NCBI GenBank assembly: GCA_964361435.1
Contig: CAYIAN010000002.1
Location: 1 to 28,864 of the forward strand
Direction of reading: 5' to 3'
DNA from: GWA2-46-10 sp964361435
GTDB taxonomy: Bacteria; Patescibacteriota; Minisyncoccia; UBA6257; Colwellbacteraceae
Length of the DNA stretch: 28,864 bases
Shown here piece by piece: positions 13,638-21,818 of the stretch. The number at the start of each line of letters is the position of its first letter. Position 1 is the stretch's first letter. The position numbers were made by a program, and so were the translations under genes. The notes beneath the pieces are model-generated. The model had not been told where the DNA came from, ran no database searches, and saw only the letters and a program-made list of their open reading frames with translations.

Positions 13638-14576
13638 CTACTCCGCCTCCCTATTCTGGCCAGTAATACGATCGTATATGTTAAGCACCGCCTTTACCGC
13701 ATCTCCGGCCGAGATATTGTTCTGATTGTATAAAACATCCGTCACATCCCCCGCCGCCCAAATACCTGGATCGCTCGTGACCTGGGTTTTGTGGTTAACA
13801 ACGATCTCTCCTTTCGAGTTCAACTTCACTATATCCTTCACGATGTCGCTGTTGGGGATAATGCCAATCTCCACAAACACTCCCTCCACCGCAAGTTCTT
13901 TCTCTGCCCCGGTTTTATTGTCTTTATATCGTAATCCTGTAACAAACTTATCGCCTGCAATCTCTGTGGTATGGGCGTTGTATATAATTTCTACCTTGCT
14001 CATTCCTCTAATTTTATCTTGGCTAACTGGGTCTCCCTTAAGCTCATCCCTACGATGTAAAAGGTATATTTTTGAGGCATAAGGCTCTAAATCAATTACC
14101 GATTCCAATCCGGCGTTACCTCCTCCCACCACCGCTACTACTTTGCCTTGATAGAGTGGCGCATCACACGTAGCACAATACGCCACACCCTTCCCATCAA
14201 ATTCCTTTCCCCCAGGAACCTCCAATCTTTTTCTGTGACTTCCAGAGGCGACCAACAATCTCTCGGTTTCATATACTGCACCGTTGGTCACGATCAACTT
14301 AAAATGGTTTTCTCCAGACTTTTCCACTCTTTCTACCCTCTGCCCCTCCACTATCTCAACCTCCTTCTGATAAACCTTAAGGTGCTTCTCTAGCCGTTTA
14401 GCTAAGTCAAATCCAGACAAGTTGGTTTGCCCGATCCAGTTTTGGATATCATCCGATATGGTGGACTGCCCACCGAATTCCTCCGTGATAATGGCTGTTT
14501 TAATCTTCTTGCGCGCGGCATAGATCGCGGCCGCCACTCCCGCCGGTCCGCCACCAATGATTATCAGTTGAAACAT
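13638..14576 (-). CDS. trxB: Thioredoxin-disulfide reductase
   Basis: A 312-residue cytoplasmic flavoprotein that passes electrons from NADPH through FAD and a redox cysteine pair to thioredoxin-like proteins. Visible features are the FAD site IIGGGPAGVAAAIYA (6-20), the redox pair CATC (134-137) in the NADPH domain, the NADPH site GGGNAG (151-156), the HRRDELKG segment (174-181) and WAAGDV near the C-terminus, which closes over FAD. Length is normal for bacterial TrxB. An extended -10 ends 7 bases before the ATG. The next genes upstream on the same strand encode a zinc-ribbon protein and a glutaredoxin-like protein, the latter a plausible substrate. Confidence 0.96.
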   Translation of the reverse strand: MFQLIIIGGGPAGVAAAIYAARKKIKTAIITEEFGGQSTISDDIQNWIGQTNLSGFDLAKRLEKHLKVYQKEVEIVEGQRVERVEKSGENHFKLIVTNGAVYETERLLVASGSHRKRLEVPGGKEFDGKGVAYCATCDAPLYQGKVVAVVGGGNAGLESVIDLEPYASKIYLLHRRDELKGDPVSQDKIRGMSKVEIIYNAHTTEIAGDKFVTGLRYKDNKTGAEKELAVEGVFVEIGIIPNSDIVKDIVKLNSKGEIVVNHKTQVTSDPGIWAAGDVTDVLYNQNNISAGDAVKAVLNIYDRITGQNREAE

Positions 14577-14583
14577 AGAAACT

Positions 14584-14592
14584 ATTTTAACA
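14584..14592 (-). promoter_or_regulatory. Extended -10 for trxB
   Basis: On the minus strand TGT followed by TAAAAT makes an extended -10 that ends 7 bases before the trxB ATG. No Shine-Dalgarno is seen between them. Confidence 0.45.
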
Positions 14593-14604
14593 AAGCGTTT
14601 CCAA

Positions 14605-14636
14605 AAAGAAACCTCCCTGCTTGGGGAGGTTTCTTT
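14605..14636 (-). terminator. Rho-independent terminator of the redoxin operon
   Basis: A perfect 13-bp stem (14605-14617 with 14624-14636) has loop TGCTTG and core CCTCCC/GGGAGG. On the minus strand it is followed by TTTTT, so it ends transcription of the zinc-ribbon and redoxin genes and separates them from trxB. Confidence 0.9.
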
Positions 14637-14655
14637 ATTTCACATTTAGATGAAT

Positions 14656-14895
14656 CTAGGCCAGAGTCGGATCGCCACCTTCGGCGGGAGCTCCAGGAGC
14701 AGGAGTCTCTTCTGTAGCAACCTTAGGCATAGGAGCCTCAGGGACTACCGGAGTTTCTTCTGCTGGAACTACAGGAACCACAGGGGTCGTGTCCGGCATA
14801 TCGTTTTGCAATTTAATGTCCATAGGAATATTACATACCGGGCAAACACCAGCTTCGTTGCCAAACGTATTACATTGTCGGCACTGATAAGCCAT
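14656..14895 (-). CDS. Zinc-ribbon protein with proline-rich tail
   Basis: A 79-residue protein in two parts. Residues 1-22 hold two Cys-x2-Cys pairs (C5, C8, C18, C21 in CRQCNTFGNEAGVCPVC), which should bind one zinc or iron as a rubredoxin- or ribbon-like knuckle. Residues 30-79 are low-complexity, rich in Pro, Val, Glu and Ala, with repeated PVVP and EETP units, and are likely disordered. It is 13 bases after the glutaredoxin-like gene and is followed by a terminator. The family is not recognised beyond the metal knuckle. A redox or chaperone-related role is suggested only by its neighbours. Confidence 0.78.
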   Translation of the reverse strand: MAYQCRQCNTFGNEAGVCPVCNIPMDIKLQNDMPDTTPVVPVVPAEETPVVPEAPMPKVATEETPAPGAPAEGGDPTLA

Positions 14896-14908
14896 AGCTG
14901 CCCGAAAG

Positions 14909-15151
14909 TTAAGCGACCTTTACCAAAGCTTCTTCCAGCTTCGTGCGGTTGAAGCCTACTAGAATCTGCCCATTGATGTCAAACACCGGCACGGTCATCT
15001 GGTTAGACTTTTTTAACATTTCATTCATCAATTTCTGATTTTGAGTTATATCAACTTCCTCGAACTTAAGACCTCTTTTATGAAAAATCTCCTTGGCCAT
15101 TTTGCAGTACTTACAAAAGGGAGTGCTGTACATTTTTATATTCATAGCCAT
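14909..15151 (-). CDS. Glutaredoxin/NrdH-like redoxin
   Basis: An 80-residue thioredoxin-fold protein. The active site is PFCKYC (about 11-16) after the first strand MNIKMYST. The cis-proline segment is MTVPVFDINGQILVGFN (about 52-68). Size and cis-Pro motif fit glutaredoxin or NrdH-type proteins, which act as electron carriers for ribonucleotide reductase or other enzymes. No glutathione genes are in the window, and trxB is nearby, as for NrdH-type partners. Two starts are possible: ATG 15151, or Met3 at 15145. The -10 (15155-15160) ends only 3 bases before the first ATG and 9 before the second, which favours Met3 if the mRNA is leaderless. Confidence 0.9.
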   Translation of the reverse strand: MAMNIKMYSTPFCKYCKMAKEIFHKRGLKFEEVDITQNQKLMNEMLKKSNQMTVPVFDINGQILVGFNRTKLEEALVKVA

Positions 15152-15154
15152 AGT

Positions 15155-15182
15155 ATCTTACTCGCCTCCGACCGACCGTCAA
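15155..15182 (-). promoter_or_regulatory. Promoter of the redoxin operon
   Basis: On the minus strand TTGACG (15182-15177), 16 bases, TAAGAT (15160-15155). The distance to the second in-frame ATG (15145) is 9 bases, matching the leaderless layout of other genes here. Confidence 0.5.
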
Positions 15183-15223
15183 ATTTACTAGATCTCTTTT
15201 TTGTACCCTACAAACCCAACTCG

Positions 15224-15252
15224 TTGAATATAAGGCATTATAAATCTATATT
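15224..15252 (+). promoter_or_regulatory. Promoter of the flippase gene
   Basis: TTGAAT (15224-15229), 17 bases, TATATT (15247-15252). The -10 ends 6 bases before ATG 15259, so transcription should begin at the start codon. The GGAG in between would mostly lie upstream of the transcript. Confidence 0.6.
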
Positions 15253-15258
15253 GGAGAT

Positions 15259-16755
15259 ATGCCAAAAACTGGGGAAGGGTCTAAACTGAAGCGCTTCCTT
15301 TTTCACAACCAAAGCACGGCTCAGACTATAGCCAAGAACACATTCTGGCTCTCTTTTGGGGAAATATTCGGCAGACTACTAAGAGTCGGGCTTATTTTTT
15401 ACGCGGCAAGGGTTCTTGGGGCTGCTGGTTATGGAGCTTTTTCTTACATGACGAGTCTTGCGGGAATTCTCACTATCTTCTCGGATATGGGACTGAGCGC
15501 AATCCTCATTCGAGAAGGGGCAAAGGGTGAAGAAACTCGCAGGGCGTATTTCGCTACTTCCCTATTGATCAAGTTGGTTATGATAATCTTAACTTTCGTT
15601 ATTATAGTTTTAGTAACTCCAAGGGTGACGACCATACCTCTATCACCCGCTCTTATATACGCAATAGGTCTACTAAGTATTTTTGACACTCTAAGGGTTT
15701 TTGGTAATGCAGTATTTCGATCTGAGGAGCGCATGCAATTAGAGGCCGGAACAAACATATTAACCCAGTTTACAATATTGATAGTCGGATTATACGTCTT
15801 GGCTTTTATCCCCTCTCCTGAGAACCTGGCTATGGCGTACGCCATTGGATCCGCAATCGGCTTACTCCTCGTCCTTTATCTGATTAAAAGATACTTTAGA
15901 GATGTATTTAAATTCTTTCGTAGGGATTTAATAAAAGTTATTTTGACTGCTGGTTGGCCTATAGGCTTTTCTGCCATCTTTGGTGGTCTTCTGGTTAACA
16001 TAGACACTGTAATGATTGGGTGGTTTATGAATGCTGAACAGGTTGGGTACTACTCTGCAGCCCAAAAACCAATCGCCTTCCTATACTTGCTTCCTGCTTT
16101 CATTGTTGGTGGCCTTCTTCCTGTTATGGCGCGCTATGCCAAAGATAACAAAGAGAAATTCAGGGAGGTAATGGAAAGAGGACTGTCGATGACTATATTG
16201 CTTGCATATCCCCTAGTTGCGGGGATTACTCTCAACGCCTCCAAAATTGTGGAGATAGTCTACGGAATGGAATTTATCAACGCTGCTACGTCCATGACCA
16301 TATTGGCTTTCACTCTACTTATAACGTTCCCGGGGACCATTATTATTAACGCTATTTTCGCCTTCGATCGTCAGAAAGAGCTGATACCAATGTGGATAAT
16401 AGGTTCTACGTTAAATGTTGCCTTAAACTTTTACTTAATTCCTATTCTGGGAGCACCAGGCTCAGCATTCGCCAGCCTACTAACGCAAATGCTGATTACG
16501 GGTCTCCTTTGGCGTAAAATGTGGCAAATTAATCATTTCCGTGTCATAAAACACACCACCTCTATTATAAAAGCGACCGCATTAATGATCCTTGGAATAC
16601 TAACGATGAATGGTCTTGGGACGCCCTTTGCATTGATGACTCTGGCTTCTATGATTATTTATTTCGGCGCTCTTATATTTTTCAAAGATGCCACCTTACA
16701 ATCGTTAATCACAGTCGTTGAGGGATTGAATGATACTAAACCTCATAAAACCTAA
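15259..16755 (+). CDS. Wzx-type polysaccharide flippase
   Basis: A 498-residue integral membrane protein of the polysaccharide exporter (MOP/MATE) superfamily, with about 12-14 membrane helices. The N-terminal IAKNTFWLSFGEIFGRLLRV and ARVLGAAGYGAFSYMTSL are typical of Wzx and related proteins. They move lipid-linked oligosaccharides from the inner to the outer face of the membrane. It is the first gene of a surface-glycan locus. The last 26 bases overlap truB in another frame, so the two are probably cotranscribed. The lipid-linked substrate is inferred from neighbours. Lipid II flippase MurJ is related but usually differs in helix count and motifs. Confidence 0.88.
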   Translation: MPKTGEGSKLKRFLFHNQSTAQTIAKNTFWLSFGEIFGRLLRVGLIFYAARVLGAAGYGAFSYMTSLAGILTIFSDMGLSAILIREGAKGEETRRAYFATSLLIKLVMIILTFVIIVLVTPRVTTIPLSPALIYAIGLLSIFDTLRVFGNAVFRSEERMQLEAGTNILTQFTILIVGLYVLAFIPSPENLAMAYAIGSAIGLLLVLYLIKRYFRDVFKFFRRDLIKVILTAGWPIGFSAIFGGLLVNIDTVMIGWFMNAEQVGYYSAAQKPIAFLYLLPAFIVGGLLPVMARYAKDNKEKFREVMERGLSMTILLAYPLVAGITLNASKIVEIVYGMEFINAATSMTILAFTLLITFPGTIIINAIFAFDRQKELIPMWIIGSTLNVALNFYLIPILGAPGSAFASLLTQMLITGLLWRKMWQINHFRVIKHTTSIIKATALMILGILTMNGLGTPFALMTLASMIIYFGALIFFKDATLQSLITVVEGLNDTKPHKT

Positions 16756-17404
16756 GGGTTTGACTTCTCACGATCTAGTAAATCGCGTGAGGCACATAAC
16801 CGGCGAGCGCAAGGTGGGGCATGGAGGCACTCTTGACCCCTTAGCTGAGGGAGTCCTAGTTGTTGGAGTGGGAAGAGAGTCTACTCGCAAACTTAATGAT
16901 CTTCTTAAGAATGCTGACAAAGAATATTTAGCTGTGATAGAACTTGGAGTGACTAGTAACACCGATGATAGTGAGGGCAAATTACAGATTACGGGAGACG
17001 TTAGCAAGGTTACTAGGGGTGCAGTAGAACAAGCCCTAAAAAAATTTACTGGGCATATTAAACAAATGCCACCCGAATATTCAGCGATTAAGATTGGAGG
17101 CACTCCCGCATACAAGCTTGCCCGTAGGGGCGTACAACCAGAACTGACAAAAAGATCTGTGCACGTCAAAAGTATCGAGTTGGTAGATTTTAACCCACCT
17201 CAGTTGACCATTAGGGTGGTTACTTCATCTGGCACATATATTCGTTCACTGGCTAGAGATATTGGTGAATACTTAGAGGTAGGAGGCTATTTGAAACAGT
17301 TAACTCGTACGCGGGTGGGAGATTTCCACCTAAATCAGGGCACCTCTATAGATCAGTTGGCCAAAGAATATAAGATGGGTAATACTAATAGAAATGAAAC
17401 ATAG
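16730..17404 (+). CDS. truB: tRNA pseudouridine-55 synthase TruB
   Basis: A 224-residue enzyme that converts U55 of the tRNA T loop to pseudouridine. It begins ILNLIKPKGLTSHDLVNRVR and carries the catalytic motif VGHGGTLDPLAEGVL with the nucleophile Asp36. KEYLAVIELGVTSNTDDSEG and MPPEYSAIKIGGTPAYKLAR (TruB motif with the base-flipping Tyr), then GTYIRSLARDIGE, complete the core. It is shorter than E. coli TruB (314) because the C-terminal extension is absent, as is common in small genomes. It overlaps the flippase by 26 bases upstream and the sugar transferase by 11 downstream, an odd place for a housekeeping gene. Confidence 0.95.
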   Translation: MILNLIKPKGLTSHDLVNRVRHITGERKVGHGGTLDPLAEGVLVVGVGRESTRKLNDLLKNADKEYLAVIELGVTSNTDDSEGKLQITGDVSKVTRGAVEQALKKFTGHIKQMPPEYSAIKIGGTPAYKLARRGVQPELTKRSVHVKSIELVDFNPPQLTIRVVTSSGTYIRSLARDIGEYLEVGGYLKQLTRTRVGDFHLNQGTSIDQLAKEYKMGNTNRNET

Positions 17405-18734
17405 CTTATTCAGAAAAGCTCTGGTGTTGCTCGGAGATTCGGCAAGTCTTTATCTCGCCCTCTTCTTAATGATTAGAGTAAGCTACGGCAACAACTGGTT
17501 AACGGATTGGCATGTACACATCAGGCCTTTTTCTTGGATATTTCTCATATGGATAATCACTCTTTATGCTACCTATCTTTACGAAACTCGTTTTTTTAGG
17601 TTCAACATTGACACCTTGCGTATTATAGGCACAGCCGTTCTTATAGCTTCAATAGCTAGTGTGGTAGCTTTTTACGCGTTCCCTCCTGGGTTAATTCACC
17701 CTAGACGAGATATGGTTTTATTCGCACCTATTTACACTCTCATTTTAACAACCTGGCGTTGGTTAATTTATAAAATCATGCATAACCAAGTAAAAACTCC
17801 ACTAGTTTTTTTGGGAGGAAATAAGGAAGTTAAAGAACTACAGAAACATTTCAATAGCAATCCTCAACTGGGATACATCAACTTAGGTTTAATAAAAATA
17901 AAAGATGATTACATAGATCAAGTAAAGCGTAAAATAATATCTGGAAAGGCAAATCTTGTAGTTACGAATACCCCACCCAATAATCCCAAATTTACTCATC
18001 AGCTATTTCCTCTTCTATCCAACAAGGTTACTATAATAGACTTAGAAGAATTCTACGAACGAGTGTTTAATAAAGTAGCCCTCGATATCCTTGATGATAC
18101 TTGGTTCATTAAGAACCTCGAGAATCTCAGTCTTGATTTTTATTTATTCACGAAACGCATCTTCGATATTTTATTTGCAGTATTCGGATTGATCATAACG
18201 ATTCCTCTTTATCCGATCCTAGCCATTCTTATAAAGCTGGGGTCTAAGGGCCCTGTCTTTTTCACCCAGGGGCGAGTAGGCAAAAATGACAGGGTGTATA
18301 GGGTATACAAATTCAGAACAATGAAAGCTATTGGCCCCGGCGGCTCAGCCGAAACGAATAAACCGATATATGCCACATCCGGAGACGCTAGGGTTACTAA
18401 AGTAGGGCGAGTTCTAAGAACTTATCACTTAGACGAGCTACCCCAGTTGTGGAACATCTTGAAGGGTGAAATGAGTTTGGTGGGCCCAAGGCCGATTAGG
18501 CCAGAGTTTATGGAAAAACTGAATAAGAATATTCCATATTATAATATGCGCCATTTGGTAAAACCCGGGCTGACTGGTTGGGCTCAAATCAATTACGGAT
18601 ACGGGATCACAATTAAAGATGAGTATATTAAGCTTCAGTATGATATCTATTACGCTAAAAAGCAGTCTCTGGTACTAGACCTGGCTATATTAATCAAAAC
18701 CATTAAGAGCGTCTTTGTTGTAAGGGGGCAATAG
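17394..18734 (+). CDS. Polyprenyl-phosphate sugar-1-phosphate transferase
   Basis: A 446-residue membrane enzyme that starts a lipid-linked glycan by moving a sugar phosphate from a nucleotide sugar to undecaprenyl phosphate. It has four N-terminal helices (about 8-30, 46-64, 76-97, 108-126), a CoA-like/Rossmann-type middle (135-235), a further helix (256-282) and the catalytic domain. Motifs are KFRTM (306-310), HLDELPQLWNILKGEMS (345-361), VGPRP (363-367) and PGLTGWAQIN (391-400). The layout is that of WcaJ/WbaP-type enzymes. It overlaps truB by 11 bases and meets the convergent glycosyltransferase with a 32-base overlap. The sugar is unknown; the nearby nucleotide-sugar genes suggest an acetamido-dideoxyhexose. 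Confidence 0.93.
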   Translation: MKHSLFRKALVLLGDSASLYLALFLMIRVSYGNNWLTDWHVHIRPFSWIFLIWIITLYATYLYETRFFRFNIDTLRIIGTAVLIASIASVVAFYAFPPGLIHPRRDMVLFAPIYTLILTTWRWLIYKIMHNQVKTPLVFLGGNKEVKELQKHFNSNPQLGYINLGLIKIKDDYIDQVKRKIISGKANLVVTNTPPNNPKFTHQLFPLLSNKVTIIDLEEFYERVFNKVALDILDDTWFIKNLENLSLDFYLFTKRIFDILFAVFGLIITIPLYPILAILIKLGSKGPVFFTQGRVGKNDRVYRVYKFRTMKAIGPGGSAETNKPIYATSGDARVTKVGRVLRTYHLDELPQLWNILKGEMSLVGPRPIRPEFMEKLNKNIPYYNMRHLVKPGLTGWAQINYGYGITIKDEYIKLQYDIYYAKKQSLVLDLAILIKTIKSVFVVRGQ

Positions 18735-19884
18735 GAGCTGCCGTATCTATCAAAAGCTTTTCGTAACTTTCGACAGTGGCTCTGATATCAAATTTTGCTC
18801 CATAACTTCTTAACCAACTCACAGTGCCTTTTCTTAGGAGTTCTCTCTTATGGCTATCCTTCAACACCAATGCAATCGTACTGGCTAACTGATCACAGTC
18901 TCCTTTAGGGAAAATCAATCCGTTTTTATTATGAATCACAAACTCTTCCAGAGCTTCTAAATTAGAAGCTATTACAACCTTGTGGCTTGCAAGGCCCTCG
19001 AGGGCAGACAAACCAAATCCCTCTGAGAGAGATGGAACAACAAAAATGTCTACTTGCTTGAGGAATTCCAACCTATCCGTCACCTGGCCTAAGAACTGTA
19101 TCTTACTTAAGTTATGTTTCTTCGCATATTGTTCCAGTTGAGACTGCATAGCCCCGCTTCCTCCCATTAGAACTGCAGGCTCAAGTCCATACCTTATCTT
19201 TAATAGCCTAAGCGCACCCAACAACACGTCTGGCCCCTTAATCGGCTCAAGCCTCCCCAGCATACCCACGATAGGAAGGTCATTCCTCTTTAGCAATCCT
19301 TCTCTCCTTGATGCCCTGCTAAAACTTGCAAAATCCACTCCACTATTAATTACAACCACTTTATTTTCTGGCACTTGCCACCTTTCAACTAGGAATGTTT
19401 TAGTAGTTTCAGATACGGCCACTATCGTTATCGCCAACTTAAGAGAAAATACATTTTTAAATAAGCGGAGTAGCCAAGAGAAATACACCACATCATGTTG
19501 AATAACTACTCTCTTTTTAACTCCTGCTAGCGTGGCCGCGAAAATGCCCAACAAGTCCGCTTGGTAAAGGGATGTCACTACAACATGGGGCCTCATTTTC
19601 AACACAATCCACCACAACCTAAGAAGGGTAATCGGCGCTAGGGCAATCCAGAATAGCTTGAATGGTAGTGTATATTTCGCGCCTAATTGCGAACCAACCG
19701 AGTGGATAGGTATTCCCAACTGCCTAAACTCCGCTTCCAGTGGCCCAAATCCAAGGATAGTAACAAGTTCTATGCTAAATTTACTCTTATCTAAACCGGA
19801 TAATATATCTAACATTAACCGCTCGACTCCTCCCATAAAGAAGTTGTTTATAACAAAAACAATTTTTACTTTTCCAACTTCCAT
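18703..19884 (-). CDS. Family 4-type glycosyltransferase (GT-B fold)
   Basis: A 393-residue retaining glycosyltransferase of the GT4 kind. The N-terminal acceptor domain has NNFFMGGVERLMLDIL (13-28), where the GG loop is typical. The C-terminal donor domain has VGMLGRLEPIKGPDVLL (206-222), VLMGGSG (238-244) and the donor-sugar motif SLSEGFGLSALEGLA (285-299). It would add a sugar from a nucleotide donor to the growing glycan on the cytoplasmic face. No membrane helix is clear; residues 74-95 are hydrophobic and may bind the membrane. It diverges from the next glycosyltransferase with 24 bases between starts, and a GGAG lies 3 bases before its ATG. Confidence 0.92.
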   Translation of the reverse strand: MEVGKVKIVFVINNFFMGGVERLMLDILSGLDKSKFSIELVTILGFGPLEAEFRQLGIPIHSVGSQLGAKYTLPFKLFWIALAPITLLRLWWIVLKMRPHVVVTSLYQADLLGIFAATLAGVKKRVVIQHDVVYFSWLLRLFKNVFSLKLAITIVAVSETTKTFLVERWQVPENKVVVINSGVDFASFSRASRREGLLKRNDLPIVGMLGRLEPIKGPDVLLGALRLLKIRYGLEPAVLMGGSGAMQSQLEQYAKKHNLSKIQFLGQVTDRLEFLKQVDIFVVPSLSEGFGLSALEGLASHKVVIASNLEALEEFVIHNKNGLIFPKGDCDQLASTIALVLKDSHKRELLRKGTVSWLRSYGAKFDIRATVESYEKLLIDTAAPIAPLQQRRS

Positions 19885-19890
19885 TTACTC

Positions 19891-19902
19891 CGTTATAATA
19901 TA
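19891..19902. promoter_or_regulatory. Shared bidirectional -10 region of two glycosyltransferase genes
   Basis: The 24 bases between the divergent start codons contain a near-palindrome, CGTTATAATATAACCG. Plus: TATAAT (19894-19899) ends 9 bases before ATG 19909. Minus: TATATT or TATTAT ends 10-12 bases before ATG 19884. The same few bases could thus serve as -10 element for both directions. Confidence 0.6.
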
Positions 19903-19908
19903 ACCGAA

Positions 19909-21174
19909 ATGCCCAAGAAAGTATTAATTGTATCTTCTTATGCCCCACCCACCATAACTGGTGGACCTAAAATTATTTATAACTTACTAAAAGGTCTTCC
20001 TGTTAATTCTTACATTATTCTGACGAGTTTCTTTGGTATTGATAATGTTTCTGCAAAGATAGGAAGTTGGCTTCCTGGAAAATACATTTTTTACGACAAC
20101 ATTAAAGCCGATAAAAAATCCTTCGATTTTAATGAAAACAAGCGATCAACCATAATAACGCGCTCATTAATAATGAGGCTAAAGTATTTGGCCAAGAGGG
20201 TAAAATTTGTAAGAAATATAATTGGTATACCAATAATCTTTAAACAAATATCTTCCATTGTTCACCAGGGCAAGAGAAGTGTAGATAACGAGAACGTAGA
20301 TGCGCTCTTTGGCTTTTCAGACTATGGACCAGCTCTTATAGGAACTTATTTGATACACAAAGCTACGAAGAAGCCTTATTTTGTCTGCATGTTTGACTTA
20401 TATAAAGGCAATATTTTCCCCTTTCCCGGAGGCATTATGGCACGGATTTTTGAACTCAAGATTTTCAGGAAAGCAACAAAAATAATGGTGAATAATTACG
20501 GAATCCTTAATTATTACAAAAAGAGGTACGGCAAAGATATCACCGACAAAATAGTTGTAATACCCAACGCAACCTACCCAGATCCATATCTAAAGTTACA
20601 AACTCCATTCAATCCCAAACCTCCATACACAATCCTTTTCACCGGGGCAGTGTACTGGCCCCAAATTGGCAGTTTGAAAAATTTAGTAAAGGCGGTGAAT
20701 GAGATTGATGATCTCGATATAAGGTTAAAGATTTATTCTCCCAGCCCCAGAGATTATCTCAAAAAAGTAGGGATCTCGGAGTCCAATAAGGTGAGTATAG
20801 ATGTCGCCCCTCCCCAAGACATGCCTAAAATCCAAAGCCAGGCGGACATCTTATTTTTACCACTTGCGTGGAACACTAAAAGCCAGGGGATAGTAGACAC
20901 AGCAACCCCAGCAAAAATGACCGATTATCTCATTAGTGGTAGACCCATATTGGTACACGCCCCAGCCTCTACCTACCTAGTGGAGTATGCCAGAGAGAAT
21001 GACTTTGGTGCTGTGGTGGACGAAGAAAACATAGAGGCACTTAAAGCCTCAATAAGGAGCATTCTCACTAATAAGAGATATGCCGATCGGTTAGTTAAAA
21101 ACGCTCAAGATACTTTTTATAGAAACCATCATATCGAGAAAAGTATTAGACTTTTTCGTTCTTTCATAGCTTAG
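19909..21174 (+). CDS. Glycosyltransferase, GT-B fold (GT4-like)
   Basis: A 421-residue protein. The N-terminus KKVLIVSSYAPPTITGGPKI has the loop typical of GT-B transferases. The C-terminal domain starts near FTGAVYWPQIGSLKNLVKAV (about 246-265) and has ILFLPLAWNTKSQGIVDTATPAKMTDYLISGRPILVHAP, where the usual EGFG donor motif is replaced by a T-P-A-K-M-T-D-Y form seen in divergent GT4 members. The function is a sugar transferase in glycan assembly; donor and acceptor are unknown. The stop is 2 bases from the end of the convergent methyltransferase gene. Confidence 0.85.
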   Translation: MPKKVLIVSSYAPPTITGGPKIIYNLLKGLPVNSYIILTSFFGIDNVSAKIGSWLPGKYIFYDNIKADKKSFDFNENKRSTIITRSLIMRLKYLAKRVKFVRNIIGIPIIFKQISSIVHQGKRSVDNENVDALFGFSDYGPALIGTYLIHKATKKPYFVCMFDLYKGNIFPFPGGIMARIFELKIFRKATKIMVNNYGILNYYKKRYGKDITDKIVVIPNATYPDPYLKLQTPFNPKPPYTILFTGAVYWPQIGSLKNLVKAVNEIDDLDIRLKIYSPSPRDYLKKVGISESNKVSIDVAPPQDMPKIQSQADILFLPLAWNTKSQGIVDTATPAKMTDYLISGRPILVHAPASTYLVEYARENDFGAVVDEENIEALKASIRSILTNKRYADRLVKNAQDTFYRNHHIEKSIRLFRSFIA

Positions 21175-21176
21175 AT

Positions 21177-21812
21177 CTACTGGAGTTCCTTTACGCAAAG
21201 TATCGCGAATGCTTGTTTAGGAAAATTTCTAACAATGAGTTGGGTAATATCTGAGATAATGGTCCACAGTAATACTGGTTTAAACCGGAGCTCAGCAAAT
21301 TCTTTGCGCAGGGGTTTCCACCCATTGATCCCTATAACTTTATAACCTCGTTTTCTCATCTCCCCTACATCCCAGCCAGAAAGGTGCTTTTGGTGATCAT
21401 TCCCGCTGTGTGCTGGTTGATACAGAAACCCATTGGGAGTAAATATTATGACTTTTTTTGTTGCCAGTTCTTCCATAATCTCAATCAACTTTTTTCCATC
21501 TTCTTTGGTTAAGTGTTCTATGACGTCAGAGGCCAAAACACATTCGAAAGATTTCTCTTTAAATTTGTCTCCGGCATCGAGAACGCTTATGTTTCTATAT
21601 TCATTATGAATTTTTTCAGCCCTACTTTTCATGATTGATGGTTCAAACAAATCTACGCCCACACTGTACAAACGAGAAGAAAACGATTTTATCGGTGAGG
21701 GGTAACCACAACCTAAATCTAGTAAGGTCTTACTATCTCCCACGGCCTGCTCCAGATACCGCTCGTACGCTAAAAATATTTTTTGATAAAGTCTTTTTAG
21801 AAACCTCAACAT
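21177..21812 (-). CDS. Class I SAM-dependent methyltransferase
   Basis: A 211-residue protein. Motif I is LLDLGCGYPSP (30-40) for S-adenosylmethionine binding, followed by VGVDLFEPSI with the acidic residue that holds the ribose. SFECVLASDVIEHLTKEDGKK is the motif 4 region and KVIIFTPNGF the next strand. This is the Methyltransf_11/Ubie-like group. In a polysaccharide locus it most likely methylates a sugar or a glycan end, but the substrate cannot be read from sequence. An extended -10 (TGATAAAAT) ends 6 bases before the ATG, so the mRNA is predicted leaderless. Confidence 0.88.
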   Translation of the reverse strand: MLRFLKRLYQKIFLAYERYLEQAVGDSKTLLDLGCGYPSPIKSFSSRLYSVGVDLFEPSIMKSRAEKIHNEYRNISVLDAGDKFKEKSFECVLASDVIEHLTKEDGKKLIEIMEELATKKVIIFTPNGFLYQPAHSGNDHQKHLSGWDVGEMRKRGYKVIGINGWKPLRKEFAELRFKPVLLWTIISDITQLIVRNFPKQAFAILCVKELQ

Positions 21813-21818
21813 TTGTTT

